A stretch of 64,000 nt of DNA from Synchiropus splendidus (GCF_027744825.2 NC_071342.1:19064501-19128500), one strand, 5' to 3'. Numbered from the stretch's first letter, positions 39,500 to 53,249 are shown. Notes: generated from the letters alone by a model not told the origin. Numbers and translations: made by a program.

Positions 39500-40025
39500 C
39501 AGTGATTCTCAACCATAGGGCCGGGGCCCTTGGTTGGGCCGCGTGCACCACCTTGAGGGCCGCTAAAAGTTTTTTTTTGTTTTTTTTTTAACCTTAGCGC
39601 TGTGAGAGCCGCGACACGCTTGGTTTCAATACATTTGCCTCATATGGTGGCAGTAGTGTGTCACTGAATTGACTTGACATCTGCAAACGTGATCGTAAAC
39701 AACTATGGAGAAGTTCTTGAAAAGAAAAATGATAAAAGAAAGTGAAGGAAAGTCCCCCCACCAGTTATTTTTTTCCTTAGTAAATTTGATGAATAAGGCT
39801 TACCCTGGTTCTGCATTTGGTTGGAATTTTCGATGACAAATAAATATCTTTGGTCAAATGGTTTATTGTCATTTCACAAGGTTTTGGTTTGTTTACGTGT
39901 AAGTAGATTAAATATGGTTTTATGATCACAAATCAAGAGCAATGAGTCAGTGCTGTTGAATGGGCCTCGGGCCCATTTGTTCTGGGAAAGGTGGGCCCCG
40001 AGATCAAGAAGGTTAAGAAGCCCTG
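39500..40025 (+). mobile_element. hAT-like non-autonomous element, family 1, copy B (526 bp, internally deleted)
   Basis: The left end is CAGTGATTCTCAACC and the right end GGTTAAGAAGCCCTG, whose reverse complement CAGGGCTTCTTAACC matches the left end at 12 of 15 positions. Flanks ATGTATTC and ATGTATGT agree at 6 of 8 positions with TA in the centre, as expected for an aged 8-bp hAT target duplication. The copy aligns with those at 4315-5019 and 48396-49101 but lacks about 180 bp of the middle part. It has no coding capacity. Confidence 0.82.
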
Positions 40026-41637
40026 ATGTATGTACAGTTGATTTTCAGTCTACTGAGGGCCATCCTTGACTTTAAGGATTTAAAAGATACTGTGTCTCAC
40101 CAGTAAACATCACAACTGCAAATTTAGTTTAAGATTTTCAACTGAATCTTACAGGATACTTGGTCATTAAAGTCCAACTTATTCAGGTTGACAGTCAATA
40201 GCGCTCAAGAACTAATCTGATCTCCTGAATGAAAGCACCAGTCCTATAAACTGGATATATTTTTAGAAGCGATTACAATGTCTGCCAAGCAAAACAGCAT
40301 TCTACAGAACAGAAAGTCGTTGTCACGCATGTAAATGTGGATAATTACAGCCACATCACAGAAAAAAAAAAAAAGCACAGCACTTGTAGCCTCCACGATA
40401 AACACCAAATGAATCTGGAATCTCAGCAGAATTGAGGAGCAGAAAAACAACATAAGCAATTATTCCACTAAATAATAGTCCATGGATATTTGGCTCTTTT
40501 AAAGCACCCCAGAGAACTTCAGAGCAACACGACTTTCTTTCATCAGCCAGTCTGTTCCTAATCGTTTCTCCTAAAAATGAAGCATATTTAAGAAACTTTA
40601 AAAGTGGAGGCCACGAAACGTCAGACCTTATGAACAAAGCTATGATTAAAGAGGCATGTGAGCCCTCACCTCTGGACATTCCATTCACAATGTTCTGATT
40701 TCACTGCAAATTGGTAAGTTTTCTTAAATTTCAAATTCACCCACATAGTCTAAATGCACCAGTAAAATCAACTGAAAATGCACTTGTGTTGTTGTTGCCC
40801 ACTTTTATCTACAACTTACTCAGAGAGTAAGAGAACAACAAGAGAACAACTTAGTCAATACTTGAGAGAAATTCAAATTTCCCTTAGTCGGACTACACGA
40901 CCTGGATAACCCGATTAATAGTGCGACTAAGCTAGCACGTAACCAAGTCGCTCGACTCCGACTGGACGGGGTGACGTGCGGCTTGGTGAGCTTCAGTAAA
41001 CAAACTAATGCTGTGTAATGACCTTCTATACAATTGAGAAGTCGTGTATGTAACCTCATGCAGTATGTGTGTTCCTCTGCCTTAGCTGATGTCTGCGGGG
41101 AAGAAATTACAAACCTGATATCAGCTGTGTTTTGTTACTCGTGACGACGATGCTCTGCAGATCTTGTCTCTAACTTCCCGCACGCAGGTTGTTTTGAACA
41201 CTAGAAGACGTGAATTGTTGGTTTGAGGAGACGACGTTACCTCCATGTTGGCAACTGTTAGCATGGTTGCTAAGTTATCCGGGGCTCACGCCGTTGATCA
41301 GAAGCGCAGCTCTGTACTTGAGTAACTTGAGTAACTCGGTATTTAATTCAGAAAGGAATCGTGTTGGCGATGAAGACAGCTTCATGGTGGGTACAGTGGT
41401 CAACCATCGCTCTGAAGCGTTGATTCAGACTTGTAAGATAAGTTTGTTATGATCGCTGTGTAAGGCGTACAATATAACAGTCTGAAATGGCTCCTCGCTA
41501 CCTGTCAACTTAGCCTCTTCTTCGTCTACCGACAGCAGAACCTGAAGAGCCCCCTTGTCATGAAGGTATATTATTCAGTAGCTTGGCAGCTTTATGGGCC
41601 CATTGCCTTATTCGGGCTACGCTCTCCATGTACATGT

Positions 41638-41670
41638 AATGAATGAATGAACAAATGAATGAATGAATAA
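41638..41670. repeat. (ATGA)n tetranucleotide repeat
   Basis: About eight ATGA units with one AC interruption. Confidence 0.85.
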
Positions 41671-44600
41671 GCGCACTCAGTCTCAGAAGGTCACCGCAGC
41701 ATGCCTCTTGAAGAGAAAGCAGCCCAAACGTGAGTGTAAATCCATCTGAAACTACCTAACTACTAACTAAACTAACTAAAACCTAATGCTGCAAGATGTT
41801 TTTATGGTTGACTGTAGTTGTTGATTATTACTTAGTTGTATGATATATTATCATACAAAGTACAGAACTGTGGTGTAGAGGAACACGACAGATTTCCATT
41901 CAGCTCCTCCACTTGAACTACTTGCGGCTGAAGGAGAGCTGCCATTATGTCGGGGAATTGGATGTTTAGTGTTGATGGCAGCCAAACAGACACCAGTGCT
42001 TTCATTCTCTTATTGTCCTCTTGTCAGGGACTGCGTCGGAACACCTGTCCCACTGCCGTCAACTCAGAACGACTGAAGCATCAGACGATTCTTTGTAAAG
42101 ACCAATTGAATTTTAATGCAGCCACTCCTCCCACATGCACAGTTTCAAACTTACATCACAAGCCAGTCTGCACACAGAGGTTTTGACGCACACATGCTGT
42201 GTCACGGAGCGTGGATTTGTCCCCAAAATAATTTCAGTATCATCCCTCCAGGTCTTTGCTGAAGAGTAATTGAATCCATGCTGAGTGGTGGCTTGTTGAC
42301 AGGCGAAGGCCTGAAAAAGAATCCTGCTTGACACTAAGACCCTGAGCCCCATCAGGTGCGATGGAGGGTTTAAGGAGGAAAGAGGAAATAGATAACGCGA
42401 GAAGGTTAAATGGAGAGGAGTCAATATTTTACTCACCTCAGTTGAGATTTATGACTTTCCTCTGCATACTCAGGCTTTTGTGCCACTTGTACACAGGACA
42501 CGACGGCAACTTTTCTAAAAAAAAAAATTGAGGTCTGGAGAATGGAACAGCTGGTTTCCTCTGTCCATCTGCAAATCCATCACAACTGTGTGACCTCTTG
42601 AAACATCTGACTTAACAGCTGTTTTATTATTCACTCATCAACTCTGAAACTTTTTTTCTAATTTATTATATATTTTATCCTTATTATCTTTACTATATAT
42701 TTTAAAACACAGACTGTGTATGATATATTTAACCTGTCGACTCTCACCAATCCATTTAGAAGTCGAGTTATTCATGACCGGATGGAGCTGAGCTCCTTCC
42801 TCAGGTTGAGGAGTTCCACCATCTTTGCTCTTGTTCGTGAGTGAGGGAAGAATGGGGCTGAGTGACAGACCGATCAATACATCATCTTGATGACTTGTAG
42901 TCAATGTCTTCTGGTGGGAAAAGTGCTGAGCCAAAAGACAAAGCTCTCCGTTTACTCCATGTTCCTGCTCTGAGCTGTGTTCGCTTGCTAAAAGAACATC
43001 ATTTAAATGAGTTTTCTCTGCGCCTTGACTCTCTCTTATTTATAGGAGAGAACCTCAGAGACTAAGAGGAACCACTTATCTCCATCTCGAGTTGAGGTGG
43101 CCTGGACAATGTGTCTCTTGGGAGCCTTTCTGGTGATGGGTTCAAACAGGCTGTCAGCAGTGCTGCTTTTGGCCGCCTATCCTCTTTTTAGTGTTGGTCT
43201 AGTCTTTAAGCTGTCACTTTAGTTTGTACTCCCTTCCAAACTCTAGTCCAGTTTTAGTCTCCTTTATTAAAGCAACAGGTCTCAGTATCCTGGGAATTCT
43301 AGATATTGCAGAACAAACACAGAACAAAGTGTTAGGAACCTTTCTGAGGAAAAAAAAACCCATAAGATTTAACTTAGATTGTGGTTGTTTTCTTGAAATA
43401 TAAACTATAATTAGGCATGAGAAAAAAACCTCTCGAAAAACAAAACATTGCTTGAGCTTTTCGTCAGGAATCAATAGTTTCAGCGGAATCCTCGACATTA
43501 TTTCACTCATTTTTCACGAAAAAATAAATAAATGATATTAACAATACAATTAATAATAATTAATACTTTGTAAAAAGTAAAAGTATAAAATAATGATAAT
43601 TATTATCATTATATTTATGCTTCATCAGCGGAGATCCATGACAAAAATAAACACAAATGAAACATCAGGAAAATGAGAAATGACCTGAGCAACAGTAGTA
43701 GGCGTCACATGACCAGCCTCTTCCCCACATGGCAGAGGTGTGTTGAAAACAGTATATCATCAGAGTTTTCTCTGACAAAAGCAACACTAGCTTTCAGTCG
43801 CCATGTGGGACGCAGAGGAGGCCCCCACGACACAAACCTGCAGAGCTAAGTGTTTTTACTGGACTGGATGACACCGAACACCGATCTGATTTGCCTCATC
43901 ATTTGGAACCGCACACCTTGTGTGTTCGCACCTCGCACTTCCATCACCTGCCTGGGTGTGAAAACAGGTTGATGGGAGTGTGTTGCCGCTCGCCGCTCGC
44001 TGTGATGGACTGATGTTCCCTCTCACAGTGTCCCCGCCTTTTAAGGAGCGGCAGCCGCGATTGGCTCCAGTGACCATTGACCTTTACAGAGACCTTGCAC
44101 TCGGCATTGAATGAGTGATGTAATTGTGTTTCTGACCTTGTGGTTTGTGCATAATTATCATATCATGCGTGTGAATGACAGAGTTATAACTCAAATCCTC
44201 TGACTGAATCCATTTTTCTTCCATTTTTTTTTCAAATCTTCCTCAAATGAGTTTCCCTCAGTTGTTGTGGAGCCATTTTTCTCCGTGTTATTTCAAGTTC
44301 AGGGGTGAGCACAACAAATGCTTGGCTGCGTCACGTGCGCCGAAAATAAATCACCTCTTTTTCCCTTTATCTTTCTGTCATTTACCTTTAGCCAGTGAGC
44401 GTGAAGAGCACCTTGATTTGCCTGAAAGAGAGGGATGAGTGCATATTTGTCTGTCAAGAATCCAGAGAGGGTTGAAGTTTGTGAAGGACCGTGAAGAAAC
44501 AGGAGAAAGAAAGGGGGATGAGGATCGGCGAAGTGAATGGGGTGAACATGAAATTGGGAACGGACAGCGCGCTCTTCCAAAAGCCATTAAAGTTGCATGG

Positions 44601-45151
44601 ATTTTGTATCCTCCCTCTGTATGAATAAAAGGCTCGGCTTTGCTGTTTTAAAGGTGCACCTTCCACCCTCCATGGTGCACCCTGCCTTGCTTTTGGCGCT
44701 CTCCTTCCCACGCTCACTAAGCAGGATGGCTGGCAGAGTTGGAGACAGTTGCAGAGCTGTCACCGCATTTTTCTGGTATTTATTTACATTCATGACTTAA
44801 ACTAAAATGACAAATGTGAGTTTGTATGGAATATATTTTATATAGAGTCAAGCTTCATGTCAGGAAATTGGATTCCTCTGACAACCGCCGCCCAATCTGA
44901 GCTGTATTCAAACGTCTGTCCCAGCATCGCTGTTCTGCCATCGGTTTGTCCTCAATAGAACTTCCTTAGCTGTCACTTCCACCACTCTGATAAAGTGCAG
45001 GGGGGGTGTAGAAATCTGGATTATTTTAACGCTCTTTAAGGACAAGAGAGAAAGCTTTTATCTAAACTCTCACACCCCTCGATGCTTTGGACTGCGTTTT
45101 GTCAACAAGTGATATTTAAATGCTGCAGCTTCTCATTCTGCTTTTAGATAC

Positions 45152-45640
45152 CATAAATACCGCAGTGTGTTTTTTAGCATAATATTCAACCCTACCAGCA
45201 GTAAATGGGAAATAATAATGTGGTTTTATGACATAGGTCATTCACTATTTTTCAAATCATAACACACACTTACTTTATATTTAATGTTGCAGTGTTAAAA
45301 ATAAATAAGTAAATAAATAAATTGTTAAACAAATGTTAAATGTTAAATAAATTATTGTCCCAAATAATAATTGTTATAATATAATAATTGTTGTAATATA
45401 ATAATTATTTTTAATATAACATAAATACCACAGTGTTTTGTTTTGTTTTTTTGCGAAATATTCAACACTAGCAACTGTAAATGGGAAATAATAACGTGGT
45501 TTTATGACATAGGTCATACAATAATTATTTTTTCAGCTTCTATATGACGGCTTCTAGATGACCCAAATAAATACACATTTTTCAAGGCAAAACACACACT
45601 TATTTTGTATTTCATTTTGAATTGTTAAAAAAAAATCGTC
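45152..45640 (+). repeat. Diverged local duplication, two units about 268 bp apart
   Basis: Unit 1 (45152 to about 45330) and unit 2 (45420 to about 45640) share CATAAATACC-CAGTGT, ATATTCAAC-CTA, GTAAATGGGAAATAATAA, GTGGTTTTATGACATAGGTCAT and AACACACACTTA-TTT-TATTT in the same order. The spacer and parts of the units are extremely A/T-rich. It may be a tandem duplication or two insertions of an unknown AT-rich repeat. No coding frame is present. Confidence 0.8.
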
Positions 45641-45743
45641 ATTCAAATCATTTGTATTTTATTATAGTACAGTAATTATCTCTTTTGAAATAAACTATAT
45701 TTGATTCTGCTTGGCATTTTAATGTAGATTATTCAATCAGTAT

Positions 45744-45783
45744 GAATATGAATATATCATTGTTCAATGATATATTCATATTC
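45744..45783. repeat. Perfect 19-bp inverted repeat with 2-nt spacer
   Basis: GAATATGAATATATCATTG is followed by TT and by its exact reverse complement CAATGATATATTCATATTC. It lies in a very AT-rich region, where it could extrude as a cruciform. Flanks do not extend the pairing. Confidence 0.95.
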
Positions 45784-45963
45784 TATGTCATTCATGTATA
45801 ATATTTAAATTTATAAATTTAAATTTAAATGTATATTTAAAATAATTTAAATACTTCATATGAGACTATAACTTGCAATGTTTCATGTTCTATATTATTA
45901 TTAGTAGTTGTAGTAGTATTACTAGTAGCAGTAATAATAATATAATAATTTTCATTATTGTTG

Positions 45964-45988
45964 TAATAATAATAATAATAATAATAAT
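45964..45988. repeat. (TAA)n trinucleotide repeat
   Basis: About eight TAA units in an AT-rich region. Confidence 0.9.
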
Positions 45989-48395
45989 GTATGCCAAATG
46001 TATGTTTTTTACATTATTTATTGATGAAAATTGTATATTGTATATATTATATCTCACATATCTTAAGAAAAGTAATTCCTTCTGACCACCACCCTGACTT
46101 GATAAAGGTCGGGTTGTTGGTGACCCTAGAAAGTGTTGCCAAAAAGACAAGCAAGACTAAGAAAACCTCCCTCCCGTGTCACTTTGGCCCTATTTCACAC
46201 AAAATTGAAAAGGCATATGAGCATGATATTAGTGTTTTCGGGCACTTAATGGCCTCCTCGCGCTAAGTTAAAAATGTGATCTCTGCACGGTACACAGAAT
46301 CGCTGCGCTTTAACTGATTGCACTGAGGTTTCTCCTGCACTTTTATGCTCCTCTGGAGACTCTGCTGTTTGATTTTAATGGCATTTTTAGTCTCGCCAGT
46401 GATAATGCTGGGAAAGCAAACACGCCGTACGTCATAAATTCATTCCATGTCCCACTGCCACTGTTAACAGGATTTTCTTTAACAAGCCTGTTAGTGTCTT
46501 GCTGCTGACCTCATCCTTTAAAAGTGAGTATCAAATTGTAGATGTATATAACTGTAGTGTATGATACGGTATGGCAGCGCGAGCAAGAGGACGTTATGTC
46601 CAGGAGGGAATTTCGAAGATACTGTTTGTCATACCGAACACAAGGCGAGTGAGGTCTGTCCTTCCTGAAAACAGACCTCTAACCCCGAGTTGCCTTCCAC
46701 ACTGTCCCCAACATAAGAGCTTTGATGTATAATTGAGTTGTGAGTCCAGCTGTACTTCCCTGTCTGTGCCTCCCTGCACCAGCCTTATCAAATATACAGG
46801 GTAAGAGGGTCGGCCAGACTCCCGGATGGAAAGTTGGGGACTTGCTTCGCAGACATGGCCGATCGAGCTGTCGCACAACGGCTGCGTAACAAAGACAATT
46901 CGGTGGAAAGTGATTAAAATGCCCCTCTATGACACACTGACACAGATCGGACTTGACTCTCCTACGGTCGAGTGCGTCGTCACTCAGCTGCCTTCATGTT
47001 CTTTTGACATCTGCTGATAAAGATACAGAGAACTATTGACATGGAAAAGCTCTTTTAGACAAATACTCATCAGAAAGAAGGAGGTTATCACTCGGAAGCT
47101 GCGATGTGTTCAATGACTATTAAGCGTGTGACTGGCACTTCACTGACTTATATTGACACGGAGCATTTCTCTTGTTCATTTGCAGTGGTTTCAGACGCTG
47201 GGCTTCGCATGACAGAAATGACAGCTCAAACCTGCTAGGTCATAACCTGCACCAAGTTCTGTCTTGCACTTTTCACACATGAGCAGAGCTCAAAGTGACA
47301 CAAGCAAAACACAGTCGCACATTCAGCACAGGAGACCGTTCACCTTACACAAGAGCGCCAGACAGTGACACTTAAGACACATATTAGCTATTAAGAAACA
47401 GATTTCTTCTTTATTTACAGTCAGTACTCAGGGTTATTCAGGGTAAAATCCAGTCAGTCTTAACAAGACACTCATCAATACTTTATCAGGATGAATTATT
47501 GGCTAATATGCTGTGCAAAATGGCCAGCGTGATTTTGTGATATGTCATAACAAAAGAATATTTTTTTCATCCTCCTTTGGATGGATACATCGATACACAT
47601 TTTAAAAAGCAACATTGTTTGAATGAGTGTTTACGTTTCATAGTTGGAGAAATCAAAAGGATATAAATGTGTATGGCCCCATCATTATTATGGTATAATA
47701 TTTTAAATACGTCTTTGCTCAGTTAATATAGCAGGATCATTGTCAAGTCTGCATTTTTATTGATTTCCGTCTATATTTTATGTTGCAAGCAGGGTTGTCA
47801 TCCTGCAGGACGTGAGAGCCAAATCCTAAAGCCGATTTTACATTTTTTTTTTGAATTATTTAATAATAGTTGCTGACTGGAAATCTTGAGTTCATAATTA
47901 TCTATTGTCACGTAGTACATATTAGTTTAAATACCAAAGAATACAAAGAAAAAAAAAAATTTGTGTTGTTAGAAGGCTGCTAAAAGCTTCTTTTCATGCC
48001 ACCAATTATTAAGAAAGTAGTAATTAAAACTAACTCACGTTGTAAAAGAAAAGCTATTTCCCCAAACCTAATTCAGTGGGAAGTAGCTGTAACTGAGTGG
48101 TGATGCTTCATTTTTATAGTACTCTATTTTGATGTATATCTCAACTACCAAAGGTGGTTTCCACCATGGACAGCTCCCCTGTTAAATAAGGTCCAAACTC
48201 CCACTTGCTTCTTTTGACTGGTCATATACTGTATGAACCACTGAATAACACATTAGTCTCAAACTGTTTTTTGTGTAAGTCTTGGTTGGTCAGCTGGTCG
48301 ACAGTGTTCCTGTCGTGAAGCCTTTATTCTGAAAGATTATGTCAGGTGAGCGAATGTGTTTTACAGGGTTGAACACTCCAACCTGTCCACTAGGT

Positions 48396-49101
48396 CAGTG
48401 ATTCTTAACTACAGGGCCAGGGCCCATGTTTGGGTCGCAAGCGCCCCCCGAGAAGGCCGCTAAAAGTTTTTTGTTATACACCTTTGGGCCGTGAGTTTTA
48501 ATACAGTAGCCACGTATGGTGGAAATAGTGTATCACTGAATTGACTTAACAGCTGCAAATGTGCGATAGTGAACAACTGTGGAGAAGTTCATGGAAAGAA
48601 AAAATGATATAGAAAGTGATAACCTCCCCAACAGTAGAAACTGTTCATGAAAGCACTTGTAAATAAATAACTATAACATTTTATGGCGATACTTTCATTT
48701 ACACATTACTTGTATCTTCTTTGGAGTTTCAATAGAAGATATAATTTTTATTTTATAATATTTAGACATGGTTTTTATTGTATTTATTTTATTCAGAATA
48801 TTATTCAGTTTTTCAAATTTTCTCAACAGTATGCATCAAGTGTATTTTTTTTTCTTTTCTTTTAGTAAGTTTGATGAATATGACTTGCACCCGCTTCTGC
48901 TGACAAATAAATATATTTGCGATGATCACATGGTTTCATGTGACTTCACAAGGTTTTGGTTTGTTTACGTGTGAGTAGATTAAATATGGTTGTTGTTCAC
49001 AAATGAAATCTAGAGAAATGAATCTGTGCTATTGAATGGGCCCTGGGGCCATTTGTTCCGGGAAAGATGGGCCCTAAGACCAATAAGGTTAAGAACCCCA
49101 G
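48396..49101 (+). mobile_element. hAT-like non-autonomous element, family 1, copy C (706 bp)
   Basis: The left end is CAGTGATTCTTAACTACAGG and the right end GGTTAAGAACCCCAG. Flanks CACTAGGT and AGCTAGAT agree at 5 of 8 positions around a CTAG core, a decayed target duplication of hAT length. Internal blocks match the other two copies, including GGCCGCTAAAAGTTTTTTG near 48455, ACTGAATTGACTTAACAGCTG near 48534 and TTCACAAGGTTTTGGTTTG near 48944. Short open frames inside are not a transposase. Confidence 0.82.
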
Positions 49102-50047
49102 AGCTAGATCAGTTATTAAAACTCCCCTCAGATCATGATGTGGAATTTAAAAATCCATCGACTCAAAATTCACACTGGATGATCCGACCGCTTTTGCTCG
49201 TATTCAGTTATTGATAATTGAAGCTTGCATATTAATACGTGTCAAAGCATCCCGCCTTATTTTACTGAACAAACACAGCCGACCTGTTAAGAGCTCCTCG
49301 GCAAATGGAGGCATTTTAATGCTCGACTTGTGAGTTCCCCGCTGGAAGTCGGAGATAGGGATAATGAGTTTAGCCACACACACTACTGAACACACTTGTC
49401 CTTTTTGGGGAGTTGCTCCTAACATTCCTCAAGTGCTGGAATAATGCATGAGGAATTAAAGACACCCGAGGTCATAGTGCAGGAGAATGGCAGCCTTGAA
49501 TGTATGCACTTGGATGTTCTACAATTGGTTGCTGGCCTGTGAATTATGCATCGGATGAGAAGAATGTATATTTCCAGTGCTGTGAATATGTATGTGTGGA
49601 CCCCAAATCTGCCCGGGTGATACCTCTGGCTCACAGCTGCATATAGAGGGAAGCATTGTGATGCGACAATGGGAGAGGCAGCCAAAGAGAGATTTGGGGC
49701 GCCGCGGTTCAGAGTGAAGAAAAGATGCACGGTGACAGTCGAAAGTGCGCAGGTCATCTTTTGAAAAACAGTGGGTTTTTTTCAATCCCTTGTGATGTTG
49801 CTGGAAAGAACCCTGTCTGGTGGGTAAGGGGCGACTTGCCATTTCTTACGGGGACTTTATGGGGGGGAAAGAGAAACGGATAAAGCAGTAATTTAGAGCT
49901 GAAAATCCAAAAATGGAGGATGCGCAGAATCCGCAGATTCCTCTTCAGCTGCCAAAACTGCAGCTCGTCTTATTTGCAAAGAAAAAATAGATGTGGATTT
50001 CTGTTTCCATCAAGATTTCTATATGCATATTTGAAAGACACTGTGTA

Positions 50048-50515
50048 CAGTAGGGGTGCTAGAAAATATCGATACGCTCAAATATCGCGATACAAGATTG
50101 CCCAATATCGTATCGATGTTTTTGCCGAAATATCACAAAGCTTGATGGTGTGATATTGTCTTGATATTTTAAGTCCGCAATATCAATATTTAATACGTAG
50201 ATACTTTGATATGTTGCTGCATTTGTGATGTATCTAATGCAGGCATTTTCTTCTTGTACACTGGAGTTACTTTGTTGAAACAGGTAGCAATTCATTCCTC
50301 TGACTGAAAGTCTAACTGGACTGATATGACAATAAAAAACTAGTTTTGATGCACATAATATTGTACTGCATTATCAGATTTCCCCCCTTAAAGTGAAAGT
50401 TTGTATTGCAATATATCGCTGAACTCACAGTATCGCAATATATCGCAGTGTATCGTATCACCAGTAATGTATCGGGAAACGTATCGTATCGCAAGATACT
50501 TGCTCATGCACAGAG
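50048..50515. mobile_element. ATCG-rich DNA transposon remnant with long inverted ends
   Basis: The left part reads CAGTAGGGGTGCTAG and then repeats of ATATCG, GATACG and TATCGATG; the right part carries the inverse pattern (GCAATATATCGC, GTATCGTATCGC). Such ends, starting AGGGGTG and followed by alternating ATCGATAC motifs, are typical of a group of fish hAT elements. The right boundary is uncertain (about 50500-50520), and no reliable target duplication was found. The middle, about 200 bp, is ordinary AT-rich sequence without a coding frame. Confidence 0.6.
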
Positions 50516-53061
50516 CGAGTGTATAGCCTGGATGTTAAATATATAATAGCAGTTGCTAACGTTACTGCACACAGTCAAGTGGTGCAGACGCCAACACCTC
50601 TGCCGATAAATAATGAAGGAGGCGCTGTCACCAAGGTTAAAGACATTCTATAGCCTTCGTCTACTACGGGAGATCCACAATCTCCCGACAAACTAAGAGG
50701 ACATTGTGCAAATGAACCACGTTGCTGAGTGTCAAGCATGACAACAAATACAGCTGGAGGACACACTCAGCTCTTGGCGTCCAGGAGCACCGTCAGTGAT
50801 CTTTAGAGAAGGTGCTGTGGCATTTCGCTGCTTTTTTTGTGCCTGTGTCAGCAGCGTAGTCGTAATTAGTGGAAGGTTTTGAATGTCACGTTGTACAATT
50901 TGGTTTCGGTCAAGTTCATTTGAGGTATCTGCATTTCATGTTTTGAATTTCCGAATAAGATAACTCCCTCTGTTGTGGGCTTCGACTGGCTTTAAAGACT
51001 TTTGCGGAATGTCAGGGAAACTGGTCCCAGAGGACCGACCTGTCACAGCAACCACCTCGGTATTAAAATCGTTTTTTAAAATAGAAATGTTTCCTCACCT
51101 GTCACAAGAAAATAAAGGCTCAGCCCTCTGGTGAACAGGTCGCTAACCGTCTGGACAATAAAGAAAATTGGGTCACTGTTCGCAGAGGACGACAGTACAG
51201 AAGAGGAGGGAAAAGAGTTTGGAGATAGAGGTGGGAGAGAAAGAGCAGAGTCAGAGATGAGAGTGAAAGTTTGGAGACAATGATCGAGAGGCCAGAAGAG
51301 AAGAGGAGAGTCAGAGGAGTTGGTGAACAAAGAGTGCTGGAGACCAGATATAAGGAGTGAAATGCTGGAAGAAATATATGAGAATTAAAAAGAAAATAAT
51401 GTCGGTGCGAACGTTTATAAGCAGGGGTGGTGTTCAGTTTAAAGCTCTTTTATAGTAATATTATACAGTCACCTGAAGTAGATTAAACACTCTAAAACCA
51501 TAGATGGAACACTGTTTCAGCCGGTGAAATTCCGAACGATCTGATCTTGTAAAACGTTTTTTTTAATCACAGTGTTCAAGGAGAGGGAGGAAGTTTTAAT
51601 GTGAAAAAATGAAGCAGCAAAATTCCATGATCATGATTTATGAGTCCATCCACTGTCCACTGCTTACTAGAGCTCAGGTCACAGGGGCAGCAACCCAAGC
51701 GAAGAGGCCCAGACTTCTCAGATCCTCCCCATCGCAGAGAAATACTGAGGAGTTTGCAGGTCATCTGAGGGCACACTGCAATGACAAAAACATGAAAGGA
51801 AAATGTCTTATTGTAATATATTATAGTATTATCAGTCTAATACTCACTTCAGAAGTGTTTCCCAGCTATTTGAATGGCAGAAAACCAAATTCCTTATCAG
51901 CGATTGACAGGATTTCTTCCGAAGTGTGCTAATTCACAGGAGCACTGCCCTGAGTGATCTCAGTGTTCGGGACACGCTGTTCTGGACAAAGGAGATTACA
52001 CTTCTTAAGGTGACGGGAAAAGGTGCTTCTGGCCCCGGTCTGGAGCTGCGCCATGCAAGTAGAAACCCCACCTCATAAAAAGACTCTTCAGTGGAGAGCG
52101 TGCTGGAGATCTGGGTATCAAACACCAGCTGCTCTTTTGGAGTTCCGTATTGACTTATTATTCCGATTCAGTCTGAATCTGCTACTGTGAGTTCTGTCTC
52201 TCTTCTGTGTATTGGTTTTGGGTAATTGCCTGAACAAGGTTGCCCACGCTATGAAAACTGCACGAGCGAGTGCAAATATGGACCAGCTGCCAGAAAATGC
52301 TCTCCGAAGCTTCAGTATACGAAGTCTGTTGGTTTAGTAGTGATTTGCGACTAGATCATGCTGGTTTACCAGTCGCTTTCCAGCGGTGTTCTAAATATTT
52401 GGTATTAATATGTAAACAATTCGACTCCAACTGTCCGTGTTTTTCATGACGTGATGGTCTCTAAGTCTGACATGTCAACGATTCTCACTCACACATACAA
52501 ACAAACCGCCACAGATAATTCATTCACAGAGCAGCGTCCCTGAGTCCCTCTCCTCCTCCAAAGTAAAGTGTGGGCTGATTACTGAGTTTTATAAGGGAAA
52601 AAAACATGACAAAATAAATAAATAAAAACAGACTATCTTGCCCCCTAGAGCGACTGCCGTTAATATGATAATCAGCTCCACTCTCATTTACATTTTTATA
52701 AAAGATCAGTCCCGAAAAAAATGGATATGAGGAGCAAATGGATGGAAGAAAACTGGCTCTGCTTCTATTTTGTTTCACTGTTTTTCATCGCTTGACCAAC
52801 AGTCTTCTATGTCTGTATTCATAGCTTATTTACCTCATGATTGCTGCGAATATAAAACTTAAAAGAGATGGGAATGGAATGTATGTGTCAACCAAATTGA
52901 CTCTAAGGCTCGATTGCCATCTTCCTTAGAGAGTTTGGCACACTTCGGAGAATGTAGGTTATATTTGGTAACCTTTCATTTCTCTACCAGGACAGGCAGG
53001 CGGAAGAGCTGAGATGGAGGGAGTCAATTTGGGAACACACACATGGGTTCATTGTCTATAG

Positions 53062-53158
53062 CAGACCTGGGCAAAGTGCGGCCCGGGGGCAATATGTGGC
53101 CCAATGTCTGTATTCCCGTGGCCTGTTTGAAGTTAGCATAGCGGCATAGAAATGTGTG

Positions 53159-53217
<59 letters not shown>

Positions 53218-53249
53218 ACGTGGTTCATGCCACCAATAGCGTGGCCCTG
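53062..53249 (+). mobile_element. hAT-like non-autonomous element, family 2, short copy
   Basis: The left end CAGACCTGGGCAAAGTGCGG, then CCCGGGGGCAATATGTGGCC, matches the family-2 ends at 16813 and 57278. The element is interrupted by a TA microsatellite and a T run at 53163-53217 and appears to end at GTGGCCCTG. Flanks GTCTATAG and GTCTGTGT agree at 5 of 8 positions, so the right end is plausible but not certain. Most of the interior is missing. Confidence 0.65.
53163..53217. repeat. (TA)n followed by poly(T)
   Basis: About 39 bp of perfect TA followed by about 16 T, inside the short family-2 element. Confidence 0.95.

Noticed and set aside
48683..48974. Open frames inside hAT copy C
   Set aside because: Phe/Tyr-rich translations of the AT-rich interior; they are not conserved as frames in copies A and B and do not resemble a transposase.
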